Part shown: in pieces, positions 24,463 through 36,239 of the stretch
Layout of the letters: each line of letters opens with the position of its first letter
Position numbering within the stretch: position 1 is the stretch's first letter
Assembly: GCA_963513935.1 (NCBI GenBank)
Contig: OY740766.1
Location: 9,849,464 to 9,913,463, forward strand
DNA length: 64,000 nucleotides
Direction of reading: 5' to 3'
Source of the DNA: Aphrophora alni
Lineage: Eukaryota > Arthropoda > Insecta > Hemiptera > Aphrophoridae
Position numbers and translations under genes: made by a program
Notes under the pieces: generated by a model
Told to the model about the DNA's origin: nothing
Databases searched by the model: none
The model's input: only the letters and a program-made list of their open reading frames with translations

Positions 24463-27119
24463 AGATATTCAATTTCCGATTGAAAAACAATTGACAAATT
24501 TATTTTTATATTGGATTTTCTAATTTATATAGTTGAAGGTTATAGATGTTTGTAAAATTTAGTCAGCGTCCATTTGTTTAGGGACCAGTATTTTAATTCT
24601 GTTACTAACCCTTATTCAAAGCATGCTTCTGGTCTTTATATCCTCTTTATCGTATAAAAATAAATCCTTTATTATATCAAACAGACTCCCGCGTGTTCTA
24701 TTGTCACATTAAGACCAGATTAATTTATAATACTTTCAGTCTTATGCCAATCTCGTTGTCTTAGTTTAATTCATAATTCTTGTTTTATTTGTACTTGATT
24801 AAATGTGTATTACACTCTAAACATAATCGGTGTCTGTATAAATTTCTATTTTGACACCAAGGTTTTATCTCCAATACCCATTTGCAAATGGAACCTGGCT
24901 GTACAACAACAGTAGTATAAAGTAGTGTTTGTGTATTACAACATATGACTCTGTGAGATGAACCCCCCCCCACAACGATTGTAGATACAGTAGTCTATGC
25001 CGGAAGAGTCAATAATTTTTTTTTTTTAATTCTTCAAATTGACCTGATAGGATATAAGTAAGAATGTGGTAGGTAGTGAGAAATGATTAAATTTAATTAA
25101 TGGTCAAGAAAAAAGTAATTAGTTGAATGCTTCACTACCGCTGAGTTGCTGAACTCAGCAAAAACAAAAACTCTTTAACCAGAAATACGGAACGCATTGT
25201 TAATTAATATATTGATGTTAAATTAATATCTAATTTATTGAACTAAACTTGTAGAAAAGTTAGAATCATTAATGCGTAAGAAAATATGTGTTATATGTGT
25301 AGTATATATGTATATAAATATCTAGTCTATACTTGACAAAACAAATAATTATTATGTGCTTAATGTAATTATAGCTGTATCATCGCTACTTTAAACTCTA
25401 GTACAACAGAAAGTGCATATATCGTGGCAACTAAAACCCCTTTAGAGGAGACTTTCAAGATATTATTTATTCTTAAAATGCAATAATACAAATTTTAGGT
25501 TTTAATAATTTTTCCGATTTTTATTATTGAAATAAAATAAATATATTTGCTATTTTATTGTTTAATGAGCATACACTTTTAAATATGGCAATTCACATAA
25601 CACACTTGTTTCAAGTTATTCTAAACACCTAAGAAATGTGACAACAGATAAATATTGATATATGATATCCAAAAGGAACATCCAAACACTTATTTTGATT
25701 TAATACTCCATCACTACAAACGTTACAAAAAGTAGGTGACATATTTTATATATTACGAGATAAACAAGATAGAAACCGCCTGCGCGAGAATGTATACATT
25801 CAAGAAACCAGACAACTTGAGCTGTATCATTGGTGGTATTCAATTTCCATAATCTCAGTCACGTTCTGTCTGTTACACCCTATGGTTTCCGATATATCAG
25901 TACAAGTGTTAAAATCTGTGTTCCGCAGATTACAACCCTAACATATATTTGATTATTTGTCAATCCATACCAGTTTACTTGTAGACCGCAAAATGCCATT
26001 TTTATAAGTGTTTGTTTTGTTATAGGTATAGGATGTATTTTAAAAGTCTTCTAAAGACTTAAATAACCAATAATCGTAAAACAGTTACACCTACTGTCTA
26101 TAAGTCAACAATGTAACCACGTCTATCTCTTCAAACCACCTTATAATTTCAAATAACTACCTGTTACTCCGCTCAAACAAGCACAATGGTTCTAAAAACA
26201 ATATAGTAGACTTGGCTGGAACACAGGAGTGCTTTATTCAGATGTAAAGAATGTTTTGCGTGAGATGAATATCAGTGGTTCTGTTTATCTTTCATCCAAG
26301 TTTAATACAATAGTCATAAATTGTGAAGAATTAGATTGTACCATTTGAAATTTATATTTAAATGTTAACACATATTTTGGAATGGAATAATTTGTATGAA
26401 TTATGTTTTAAAACACTATTCTTATATTAATGAAAATGTTTACTTGAATGGTGAAACAGTGTAAATACACTCCAGCTATATAGTAAACAAAATATTGTAT
26501 AAGAAAATGTCTAAAGTATAAAATATGATTGCAACATCAATAAAATATTATTCATCAGAAAACTTGCTTGTTTTCATGAAAATCCTATATCTGATTACAA
26601 ATCTAATCTTTACTTCTCTCTAAAATAGTGTATACTATAATAAATACAAGACTCAATCATAAATATTAGGTTTTTATTTTTGAAATCCCCAAAACGTAGC
26701 TTTTTACTCACGGTTTTTGAGTGTTTTGTCTCGATAAAACTAGTATGTTCATACAAAACAATGGCAGCTTGTAATAACTTATGGACTAAATATATTAAAG
26801 CTAAGAGTTAATGTAATAAAAAAACATCGCATAATTATCAGTTGTAATTTTCTACATTTCTAGGATGTAGGCTATCGGTTCACATTTAACGGGCACATAC
26901 GTTTCATTTCATTTTTTGTTGAACACTTTCTTATATTTTTTATGTAATTAGTACCGAAATTTTGGGTTTATTATATTTGTTATAGGGAACATAATTTCAT
27001 GTTTATGACGTTTTACGTACATTTAAATAAAATTAAAAAAATAAAGTTGTTTTTAAAATTAACATAATCATAGCTCATAAATATTAAATGTTGAGCTTGA
27101 CTTATGAGAAAAATTATAC
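24463..27119. other. AT-rich stretch, no identifiable gene
   Basis: I find no recognisable coding region, TIR pair or tandem array. A C9 run occurs at about 24963. Confidence 0.4.
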
Positions 27120-27261
27120 AGTATACCAAACACACAGAACACAACTCTCAAAAAAATACGCTTATGTAAGAGACGCGTTTCAACGACAAGGTCGTCCTCT
27201 TCAGTGATACACGAGCTATACCAATCAAACTATAACTCATACACAGTGTGTTTGGTATACT
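27120..27261. mobile_element. Small inverted-repeat element carrying a hammerhead
   Basis: Perfect 16-bp inverted ends, AGTATACCAAACACAC (27120-27135) and its complement (27246-27261), frame 142 bp. The interior holds a hammerhead motif (27165-27211). I see no clear target duplication. Its size, inverted ends and ribozyme suggest a minimal non-autonomous relative of Penelope-like elements, but the type is unproven. Confidence 0.6.
27165..27211 (-). ncRNA. Hammerhead ribozyme motif
   Basis: On the minus strand: core CTGAAGA, one unpaired G, stem II GACGAC-CTT-GTCGTT (with one G·U pair), GAAA and minimal stem III ACGCGT, with predicted cleavage after GTC. Stem I pairs at its base (A with T) and again further out (TGTA with TACA), with a small internal loop between. 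Internal loops in stem I are common in natural type I hammerheads. All invariant core bases are present. Confidence 0.78.
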
Positions 27262-27741
27262 CTATAGCTCTCAAATACTATATAACTAAATCATATACAA
27301 AATTTAAATTGCGTTCAACGTGTCATTGAAGAGCGTACAAACTTGGTCCTATTGTTGAATGCTCGAAATTATCTACCATTCATTCACAATGAATCCTGAA
27401 TTTTGAACCATAAATATTCTAAGAATCTTATCATGAGACCCTCCTTTTCTCAAGGTCACAGTTAACTAAATATAAAACTTTAATCTGTACCACAGAGATG
27501 TAAAAAAACCCTCACAAGACTCTTAGGCTATATCCTTCACAAGATTTTAGTAAATTCCATAAAGACATATGAGAAGTGACCTCATCAGGACAGTTCAGGA
27601 GGGAGCATCTCAAATACTGTTTGACGTAATATCCAAGTGTATAGTCATCAATATCGTCTATTTAAACTTGGTGTACTATTTAAAGACCAGTACAGAACGA
27701 TTAATATTCCAATTTACAAAGATTATGTTCCCTCCAATTAG

Positions 27742-27933
27742 AGCAGTGCACCTAAACTAAACGAAACCATTGGAAGCCTAAACATCTATAACAATGAACC
27801 AATTTTGCAAAACAGAGACAGAAATAACTACAATAATACTGCTGCAGGTTATGAACAAACATTACCTAACCTCTACAAGTACACCGACTTTGCTGAAAGC
27901 GATGCAATTATACCAACATTGCAACTTGTTTGA
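27742..27933 (+). CDS. Candidate terminal exon, unknown protein
   Basis: An acceptor-like site (TATGTTCCCTCCAATTAG) precedes a 63-codon frame to TGA at 27931. Its composition is hydrophilic and Asn-rich (NIYNNEP, NRDRNNYNNT, YKYTDFAESD), unlike random AT-rich translation, and it ends TLQLV. There is no ATG, so it would be a last exon. I recognise no family. It could also be a remnant of a mobile element. A second frame is open over part of the same stretch, which lowers confidence. Confidence 0.3.
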   Translation, partial: SSAPKLNETIGSLNIYNNEPILQNRDRNNYNNTAAGYEQTLPNLYKYTDFAESDAIIPTLQLV

Positions 27934-30890
27934 TATAGAACATGCTATTGATTGTATTTAATAGACGCTCGCTATTGAACCAATTAATTCAGACATTTAT
28001 TGTATATAAATGTTCACCTTCAATAATTCAGTTTATACCATATTATAGTTTTAATATAGTACAAAGAAATGTATAATCTAATTATGCATCAAAACTGATA
28101 ATGTGGATGCTTTGTAAACCTACCTTTACACGTTTAATAGTATTGTAATTAATTGTGCATTTGGTTACGCTCATATTAACGATTTGGTCACTATTGGATT
28201 CGTAACTTTGTTATATACAATTTTGGGGATTTGAAAATAATTATTATGGAAAATAAATGAATAATCTTCGATATTATTGTGGGGACATCTTAGTTATTTA
28301 TCGATTATACGGCCCGTGGAAAACTTCGGTCTCCAAGATAATATGTGTAAACCTATTTCTATCCACCATCAATCGCCCAATGATCTTATCCCCATCTTTT
28401 ACAAATATAATCCGCTCATCATTTTCTTTATATTTCCTTACCGCTTTTTACCTTCTGATTTTTTAGTTTTTACTGCTATGTACAGTTGTACACTGTTGCT
28501 TTTTTAAATATGTTCACAGCCAACTAATAATTCTTTTCGGTTTTATATCTTTCCGTCAAAATTTCTCGATTTGTATATTATCAAATTACAGTTTTAAACT
28601 AAACTCTTTTCGGAACTACTATATTTTGTCGTTATTCCATGATTTTCTTCTCACTGTTTATAAAGTATAAAATAAAAATATTTTTAAATCATTTTTCTAA
28701 TAAGTACAATTTTACTTTGTGTCATAAAATAACACTATAGTGACCAGGCGTTACACAATTTTTTGTATTATTTTCCTTATAATAAAATAAGCTAATGTTT
28801 GGAAAATATTGTGTTTAAAAGAAATTATTTACACCGCTCCAGGGTCTATTAGGGTGGAAGGAAAATCTACCCTTGTTCATATAAAAGAAAAATAATTTAG
28901 TCAAGTTTGAACTGGGGATATTTTAATTAGAATATATAACCATAATGGCCAGAGGACAAGTGGGTAGAACGTTTTTAACACGAAACGGTTGTTATAGGGA
29001 CTTTGTGGGTCGATTTTTGATCTTTTGTTTGACAACGGTTTTAATCCTTACTTTAATTCATAATTGAAAAGTATTCTAGGCATATTGATTGTAACAAATA
29101 CAATTAAACATTCCGTCAGCCAGCTTAATGAGTGCTCAAAAATAAACCAATGTTACAAATATAATAATCTAGATTAAATATTTTATTCCAGTAGACAGTT
29201 GGGGTAAAAATCCCTAGTGTATAATTAAGTTTAAACAATTTATATTAATCTCTTGAAATCGTGGTCAGAGAATGTCGTTACCAGACATAAGCTTACGTCC
29301 TCATGCTATGATGTATTTCCAGCACTGTATTCTTATCCTCTACGACTTCTATTGTTTTAATAAAAAGTACACATTTCCGTCTCTGTTCATTTGTAATTAA
29401 AGTTATTTATTAAAGTTTAAATACTCAAACAGGGTTTAGAATAAGGAAAAGCATCGAATTTTTAGGTTCAACATATTTGGCATCAAATAATTTAATTAAC
29501 GCCATTTAGAAACTGATAAATGATTGTTAACGTAAAAAATACATACAATTTACTAAACCTTTTAATGAATTTGAACTTGATACTTAACACTTGTCATTGA
29601 AAGTTAAGCAAATCCCTTAACAACAGACAGACATATAAATAATGACGCTATTTTATGAAATGTTATGTGTTCTTGTACCCCTATACCCCAATACCCTCAT
29701 ACCCCAATGGTCTAATACCCTCATACCCCAATGATCCCTCATACCCCAATGATCTAATCTAATCTATTCTACTACTTCGTGTACTAAGTAAGTAAAAAGG
29801 TGTACACTCAGCTAGGGTCTCTGGAGACACTCACTAAAGCTAGGTTAGCATCAAAGGGTAGGCATTTCATGTACCTAGAAAATCGCTTGCAAGCACTTAA
29901 AAATCATATTTCTGTTATTTTCACTTTATATTTTATACAGATGTATCCAACGAGATATTTAGAAACAATGTATAACAACAATTTGTATATATCAGAAAAT
30001 AATTTTGGTGATAAATAAATAATGATAATTAAATATTTAATTTTCACAAATTATTGCTAATTTAAAAATAATTTCCAGACTAGATCAGTTAATTAAATTT
30101 TATTACTATTTTAAATTTCGTCATGATGGTGGTAATATTCCTGACGGACGGACGATAGCCCAATTTCGTCCTGTAATACTTAACACTACAATTACCAACC
30201 ATTACTGTTATGTTGTTTATGGTTTTATTCTTAGGTCAGCAGGTAATAAATACCTTAATTATCCTTTTATTATAATATTTACGTTCGCAAAATATTTTCA
30301 CGTTCAATTACTCAAGTGCTAAGATCAGATGTTATTCTAATATTACAGAAAGATATTTACACAAAAAATACATCTCATAAATATCAGTCGGATGAAATCA
30401 GTGTAAAAATATATATTCACTTTTGATTTTGATGAATCCTTCAAGAAAATAAAAAAAATAAAAATTAATAAAAGTATTACGATCAAAATCTTACATATAA
30501 TTAATTTTACATATTGTACACGTATGTACAGTATGACCACCTTGTTTCTTAATATTTACAGTTAACTATGTATTTGTTAGTGCTTCCATAACGCGTATAT
30601 TTTTTGTATAAGTATTACATGGTAAATATTACGTGCATATATCAGGTTACATAATATAATCAGGTTTAACAATCAAAGAATAATAAGCGAAATCATATAA
30701 AGAAAAATGGAGTGTGAAAGGCACAACTAAAAAGAAAAATCTTCTACAATTAATATCTATTGGACTTGTAGAAAATGATAAGTTGTATTGGTAGACCAAG
30801 AGTTCTACCCACTTGAATAAGTGTGTTTAATAAAATTAATTTTTTGTTTGTTGGAATATGTTTTTTAATCTCATAATTCTGTATATTATT
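27934..30890. other. AT-rich stretch with one short CCCCA-rich repeat
   Basis: At about 29677-29755 a phrase close to CCCTCATACCCCAATG is repeated about four times with variation, forming a short degenerate minisatellite. Otherwise I see no gene or element. Confidence 0.45.
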
Positions 30891-30899
30891 ACTTTCTTG

Positions 30900-32012
30900 A
30901 CGTCGAGGAATTGTAGTTTTGCTGATTCTGGAGGCAGGTTCTTTCTGGAGGAGGCCAATAATTAGTTATTTACCAGTTCTTCTGTCAAATCATATGTACC
31001 TCTAAAATTTTCTATGACCACAAACCAAATCCAACCTAGGTCTGTTATAATTCCCACACTAACTGAGAATTGTATTCGTATGAATTTTCAGGCTTTTGGA
31101 CCTTGACTTCATCCACAATTAGCCTTAAATCTTCTCTAATTTCAACTATTCTCCTTCATATTTTAATTTTTATAGTCCTATTTTGCAGCAACATCATCCA
31201 TCCATATAAATCTAGGACTTGCCTTTCTTCTAATGTGGTGACAATATTATTTTCCAATTCTTCTTAAAGACGGCGTACCCAGTCTTCCACCATACTCTAC
31301 ACAGTTTTCCACCATACTCTACACAGTCTTCCGCCATACTCTACAGTCTTCCGCCATACTCTACACAGTCTTCCGCCATACTCTACACAGTCTTCCGCCA
31401 TACTCTACACAGTCTTCCGCCATACTCTACAGTCTTCCGCCATACTCTACACAGTCTTCCGCCATACTCTACACAGTCTTCCGCCATACTCTACACAGTC
31501 TTCCACCATACTCTACACAGTCTTCCACCATACTCTACACAGTCTTCCGCCATACTCTACAGTCTTCCGCCATACTCTACACAGTCTTCCGCCATACTCT
31601 ACACAGTCTTCCGCCATACTCTACACAGTCTTCCGCCATACTCTACACAGTCTTCCGCCATACTCTACACAGTCTTCCGCCATACTCTACACAGTCTTCC
31701 GCCACACTCTACACAGTCTTCCGCCATACTCTGCACAGTCTTCCGCCATACTCTACACAGTATTCCGCCATACTCTACACAGTCTACAAACCACTTAATT
31801 ATCCGAGCCTTCACAAATTTATCCATATCTTGACCAGATTTAAATCGTCCAACGTTATATTCCAATATATTGTTATCATAATTTCTCATTGGCTCATATG
31901 TCTTCTTCAGTATGAATCGTTCAGTTTTTAAGAGTATTTTCATCTCGCTCAAAGCACTTTCAATGTCCAAGTGTCAGACCACAAGGTGACAACTGGCCGT
32001 AAGAGAGCATTT
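30900..32012 (-). pseudogene. Decayed LINE C-terminal coding region split by a minisatellite
   Basis: Reading the minus strand from about 32012: a fragment PVVTLWSDTWTLK, matching the PVLLYGCETWTL-type block near the C-terminus of many LINE ORF2 proteins. After a frameshift come FILKKTYEPMRN (the VLRKIYGPVR block) and KFVKARIIKWFVDCVEYGG (the IKARRLRWLGHV block). The minisatellite interrupts here. Beyond it lie RKASPRFIWMDDVAAK (the GRPRLRWLDDV block) and a remnant of the final Trp/EAK region. The order of four family blocks makes the LINE origin convincing. Frameshifts and stops show that it is dead. Confidence 0.72.
31285..31790 (+). repeat. 22-bp minisatellite (about 23 copies) with 20-bp variants
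   Basis: Unit ACACAGTCTTCCGCCATACTCT, interspersed with 20-bp units lacking one ACA/CA step. Variants include TTCCACC for TTCCGCC, and CACACT and CTCTGC near the right end. Several units occur in higher-order blocks, for example a 20-bp unit followed by runs of 22-bp units. It arose inside a minus-strand LINE remnant; the unit encodes the same residues that follow WFVDCVEYGG, so it expanded from coding sequence. Confidence 0.95.
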
Positions 32013-32520
32013 TATGAGTATATTTTCAATGACGTATTTTTTTTTAATGAAAAATTTGCATAAATCGTATAATTACAGTATACGTTTACGAAATCATAAG
32101 ATGAACAACTGCTGTTCGCACTGTGAAATTACAAGATTGAGTAATTGCATAAGGTAGGGAGAACAATGACAACAGCTGGTAGTGTTACAAACAGAACAAG
32201 GACAGAGGATGTAAATCAGTTTTATCTTATCGCAGGACATGATTATTTTCCTGTAGAGTTATTAGATGGGGTTTGATATCGTATAAGTGTACACTGAACA
32301 ATAGAAAGCATTACATTATTGGAAAATACAAAACTGAAAAAGAATTCAATATTGTAATGCAAGTTTCAAACTACAGAGAAGGATAAATACTCTTTTATTT
32401 TAACGAATTCTTGTTTCAGTATATTTTGCTTCGTCAACAATTTAGCTTAGAAAATAATATTATACAATGAAGTTAATAAATTTGCATACAGGGTATGATG
32501 ATATTTATTTTTAATAGCTT
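32013..32520. other. No identifiable feature
   Basis: AT-rich sequence between the LINE remnant and the SINE pair. I see no gene or repeat. Confidence 0.4.
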
Positions 32521-32682
32521 GGAAGCCACTAGGATAGCTCAGTTGGTAGAGCATTAGCGCGTAAAACCAAAGGTCCGCGGTTTCATTCACAGTCAAGGTC
32601 GTACTTTTTTCACTTGAAATATTATTGTATATTCAATACTAGCTGTTTAAAACGTACAATTGTTAAAAACAATAAATTAAAA
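32521..32682 (+). mobile_element. tRNA-derived SINE, copy 1
   Basis: The tRNA-like head (32528-32599) has a perfect A box (TAGCTCAGTTGG, 32535-32546) and a degraded B box (GGTTTCATTCA). An unrelated tail of about 80 bp (ATTCAATACTAGCTG...CGTACAATTGTTAAAAACAATAAATTA) is shared with copy 2. A shared tail beyond the tRNA part is what distinguishes a SINE from a tRNA gene. The anticodon arm is disrupted compared with copy 2 (TTAGC against ACCAA). Confidence 0.75.
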
Positions 32683-32822
32683 ATTAATAAATACATACGT
32701 AAGGACTACAAAATAAGTAAATATTAATTTTAATTATAATTTCTGACGAATTAATTAATTTGGTAACTCAAAAATTGCAGCATTTAAAGCAAAGTCAAGT
32801 GACAAGTGTACGCCTTATGCTG

Positions 32823-32988
32823 GGAAGCGACTAGGATAGCTCAGATGGTAGAACATTGGCGCGTAAAGCCAAAGGTCTTGGGTTCAATTCCCAGTCTAGG
32901 TTCGTATATTTTTTACTTTAAATATGATTGTATTTTCAATACCAGCTGGTAAAAACGTATAAGCGTTAAAAACAAAAAAACTAAATTA
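32823..32988 (+). mobile_element. tRNA-derived SINE, copy 2
   Basis: The head (32830-32901) folds as a cloverleaf: D arm, anticodon stem TTGGC/GCCAA with loop GCGTAAA, and T stem TTGGG/CCCAG around TTCAATT. The A box is TAGCTCAGATGG and the B box GGTTCAATTCC. The acceptor pairs with one mismatch and G·U pairs. The loop would give anticodon GTA (Tyr) but lacks the usual T33 and has no intron. With the conserved tail after it, I read it as a SINE with a working-looking Pol III promoter. Confidence 0.75.
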
Positions 32989-32989
32989 T

Positions 32990-33430
32990 AATCGTGCTTT
33001 TACACAAAAATAATAATTAGACTGTTCACAAACTTTCACACCCATAGACATAACCTATCTCTAAGCAAACAGAAATATTTACCATTACATACAATTTAAA
33101 AACTAAAAACAAAATCCCACCGTCGTATTTTTCATTTTGTTAGTAAAAATATTTGGGAAATATAACTATCTCTAACACTGTGTTTGGATAATTTAAATTC
33201 AGTTTTATAATATCTGTTTTTAAGTCTCTGGAATTCTAACGTTACTGCATTACAGAATCTTTTTGCCGGACATGATCGACTTCTTCAGGTGTTACACATA
33301 TACATTACATAAAACAAAATACGAGTCTAGCACTTCATTTAACCCAACTGAGTTATTTACCAGTTGCAAAAATATGAGGCCATATCGAAACGTAATTTGT
33401 ATTTTTTTAACAGAGTTAAATTCTGATTTT
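32990..33430. other. No gene; possible decayed hammerhead
   Basis: At about 33252-33292 on the minus strand, CTGAAGA is followed by a weak GTCG/CGGC stem and AAAAA where GAAA is expected. This could be a decayed hammerhead. Nothing else is visible. Confidence 0.3.
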
Positions 33431-33664
33431 TATAATATACTAGGGAATGTCAAAAAGTAAAGGGAAATTTTGATTTCCCTCCGAATCACATGTATGGCAG
33501 CACTGATTTTCAATTATTATTTGCGTATTTATATTAGATCTGATCAATATAATATACTAGGGAATGTCAAAAAGTAAAGGTAAATTTTGATTTCCCTCTG
33601 AATCACATGTATGGCAGCACTGATTTTCAATTATTATTTGCGTATTTATATTAGATCTGATCAA
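33431..33664 (+). repeat. 117-bp tandem duplication
   Basis: Two head-to-tail copies (33431-33547 and 33548-33664) begin TATAATATACTAGGGAATGT and end ATTAGATCTGATCAA. They differ at two or three positions (AGGGAAATTT versus AGGTAAATTT; CCTCCG versus CCTCTG). The start TAGGGAATGTCAAAAAGTAAAG resembles a mobile-element terminus, but I see no matching inverted end. Confidence 0.92.
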
Positions 33665-35177
33665 TATATAACTTTAAAGATACATTTTTCTCTCATATTT
33701 TAACAATATATAGTTACATTTTTTTTTCTACATTAAATCTTCTTAAACGATATTAAACCAGAATGACTAAATAAAGTATCCCAGAAGCAATTTCGCCACC
33801 ACTACAACGAACAATGAGATACTTACGATTCTGTAAAGTTTGCCAACCTGATTACACACTAGGGACAGTACTTGGCTATTTTACCAGTACACGTAGACCA
33901 TTAAGTGATCAGACAGTGTTCTAGATATATCCTAGTTTAAAACTAAAACTGTCTGTGGAGAATATTAATTCAAATGGTCATTGTGGATTTTTCAGAGGAA
34001 CGTGGTGCAGGCGAAGAAAATAAAAATAAAATTGAAGATGAATCTTTATTGTTTAGCAGGAATAGTCGATATACGTCAAAACTTAGGCGCTTCAACAATA
34101 ATATATATACTTTTTTTTTTATCTTGAAAGTAATTTCTCAAAATTAATAGGTTTACTAACTCAAACGCTTTTTAACACAATATCGTAATCTTCTGTAGCC
34201 TAATGTATAAAATATAATAATCAAGATATAACACCCTGCTAGGCCTTATATTTATATATATTAATTTGGAAATAGGGTTGTGAGCTAAATATATTTTAAA
34301 ACTTTTGAAAATAGTAAAACGTTAACAAATGACTTACGTTATTCTAAGTAACCTTAACTTCTATGACTAATATAATATTACTAAACTAATATGTAATAAT
34401 ACCGTTTTATTTCAATTAATGTAGAAGTTTTTATAGGGTGTAATTCATTATTTACAATTTCAGTACTTAATATACCTGGTTAAGTGAAAGGAAATAAAAA
34501 CTTTAAAAAAATAAATAAATAAATTTAAAAAAATCATAACAAAACAATGTACGTTTTCTGGGAACTAATTTACATTTATGATTTATAAGTAACCCAAAAA
34601 GCTCCACCAATTAGCTTCATGAAATTAACTTGTAGTTAAATATTAACTACATGCATTAAATATTTGTTTTTTAATAAATGTATGAAAAAACAGAACCACA
34701 GATAAGGTAATTGAAAGGTTAGGAAAGGAATTGAGGGTAACATGGCTTACATCTCTCCTGGTTTTCTTAGGTTGCAAAGACAATGTACCCTTGTTCACGT
34801 GAAACTGTGAAAGAGAGATATGTATCGGTGAACTGGAAACTGGAGAGATTTTGAATAAATGACGGCAGTATAAGGAGAAAAAACCTATAATTTTTATAAC
34901 ATTGAGAGTCTTCCTTATATGTAGATTATTACTATGATGTAGAACTGTTTTTGATTAGCAGTAAAGGAAACTATTATTACCAACGTAAACTTTACAATGT
35001 TTGCCTCTTCTTGGTCTTTATTTGTGATTCACGTGATTTAACTATGACGTTTGTACTAAATATACGTATATATTTTTTAAAATACACAGAGAGCTCCTTT
35101 TATTATTTTCGATCTCTTAGTTTTCACTTGGCAGATAGCTGCTAATTTGCAAAGTGTTAGAGCCTAAACATAATGTT

Positions 35178-35211
<34 letters not shown>

Positions 35212-35695
35212 TTACTTGTCGTGTCGTAACAACGAGGTTTTAAAATAATAATATATAATTGATTCAATATATGTCGAAACAGTTCAATTTTAATTTGATC
35301 ATCCACTTGATTTTTTACAACAAATAATTTATCTTCTTATTCTTCAAAATTATTATTAGACTAATATTTGACATAGTTTTGTTATTTCCTTCAATAATAT
35401 TTACATTAATAGAATATTGAGATTCAAACAGTTACAAACATTACATTTGATTAAATTTTAAATCTTTCATAATTGTTTCGTATATTTTTCCATCATACGA
35501 GTCCAAATTACCTGTGACGAGTTATATAAAGGATCCTAAACCATTAATCAATCCCCTTGTTATACCATTTTCCTTTAATGTAATTATTTCCAATTTTCCC
35601 TTCAAAACTTCCCTCATATGGTTAATATATGTTACGAAATAGTTTTTAGATAAATCGACAATTCTCAAATTCTAAATTGGGTTAAATGCCACAGC
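33665..35695. other. AT-rich stretch; (TA)n at 35179-35209
   Basis: A TA dinucleotide run of about 30 bp lies at 35179-35209. No coding region is recognised. Confidence 0.45.
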
Positions 35696-35705
35696 AACTT
35701 TCACT

Positions 35706-36047
35706 TTGTACCTGCACACATTTTGGTCATTCTCTTTATATCTCTGCTTGGAGTCAGATGCATTGTCTGCTCCCTCAGCCTTTTCACGTGGACTTAAGTT
35801 CCGGCTACCTCATATTCATTTACTTTTTACCTCAAGTACTGTTATATTTCTCTTTTTAAACATTTTATATCTTGTAAAGTGTCAAGTGCGGTCGGTGTGT
35901 GATTGCAAGAAGAAGTACTGGCCAGTTACTACACATCAGAAATGGAACCGTTCGTTGGCACAATATAACGATAACCTCAAGGAAGGTAAACTCAATGACT
36001 CTAGTCCTCCGGTACTCAAACTAGTAAGTAATACATTCATACATTAA
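35706..36047 (+). CDS. Candidate exon region with Cys-rich segment, unknown
   Basis: A 113-codon open frame. Its second half is the more convincing part: an acceptor-like site (TTTATATCTTGTAAAG) precedes C-Q-V-R-S-V-C-D-C, then KKKYWPVTTHQKWN and a hydrophilic segment. A strong donor, GTAAGT, follows CTCAAACTA at about 36021. This gives a likely exon of about 35881-36020. The Cys/His spacing resembles zinc-binding segments of transposon proteins but I cannot name one. The opposite strand over 35700-35805 is also open and hydrophilic (NLSPREKAEGAD), with a donor-like GTACAA, so the strand is uncertain. Confidence 0.35.
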   Translation: MYLHTFWSFSLYLCLESDALSAPSAFSRGLKFRLPHIHLLFTSSTVIFLFLNILYLVKCQVRSVCDCKKKYWPVTTHQKWNRSLAQYNDNLKEGKLNDSSPPVLKLVSNTFIH

Positions 36048-36058
36048 CACTCAAAAAA

Positions 36059-36239
36059 TTACCGAACAATATATTTAAAACAATTCATCATGTCTCTTAG
36101 TTTACTTCCTGTATCCGTAACTAATTCTATATTAGTATACATTTTTGCATTACAACCTTGGCATCTTGTATTTAAATAACTCAATACATCTTTATAATAA
36201 ATTTCAACATTACTTATTTGATCAATTAAATTGTCTAGT
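36059..36239 (-). CDS. Candidate terminal exon, unknown protein
   Basis: On the minus strand a good acceptor (CATTTGTTCATAATTTTAG) leads into a 60-codon frame ending TAA. It reads LDNLIDQISNVEIYYKDVL, then a Cys-x2-Cys (RCQGCNAKMYTNIEL) and KLRDMMNCFKYIVR. The composition (balanced charge, Cys pair) looks like real protein rather than noise. There is no ATG, so it would be a last exon. Homology is not recognised. It lies head-on to the candidate exon at 35881-36020. Confidence 0.35.

Noticed and set aside
32830..32901. Functional tRNA gene
   Set aside because: The loop lacks T33, the acceptor has a mismatch, there is no intron for a GTA anticodon, and a conserved non-tRNA tail shared with a second copy marks it as a SINE.
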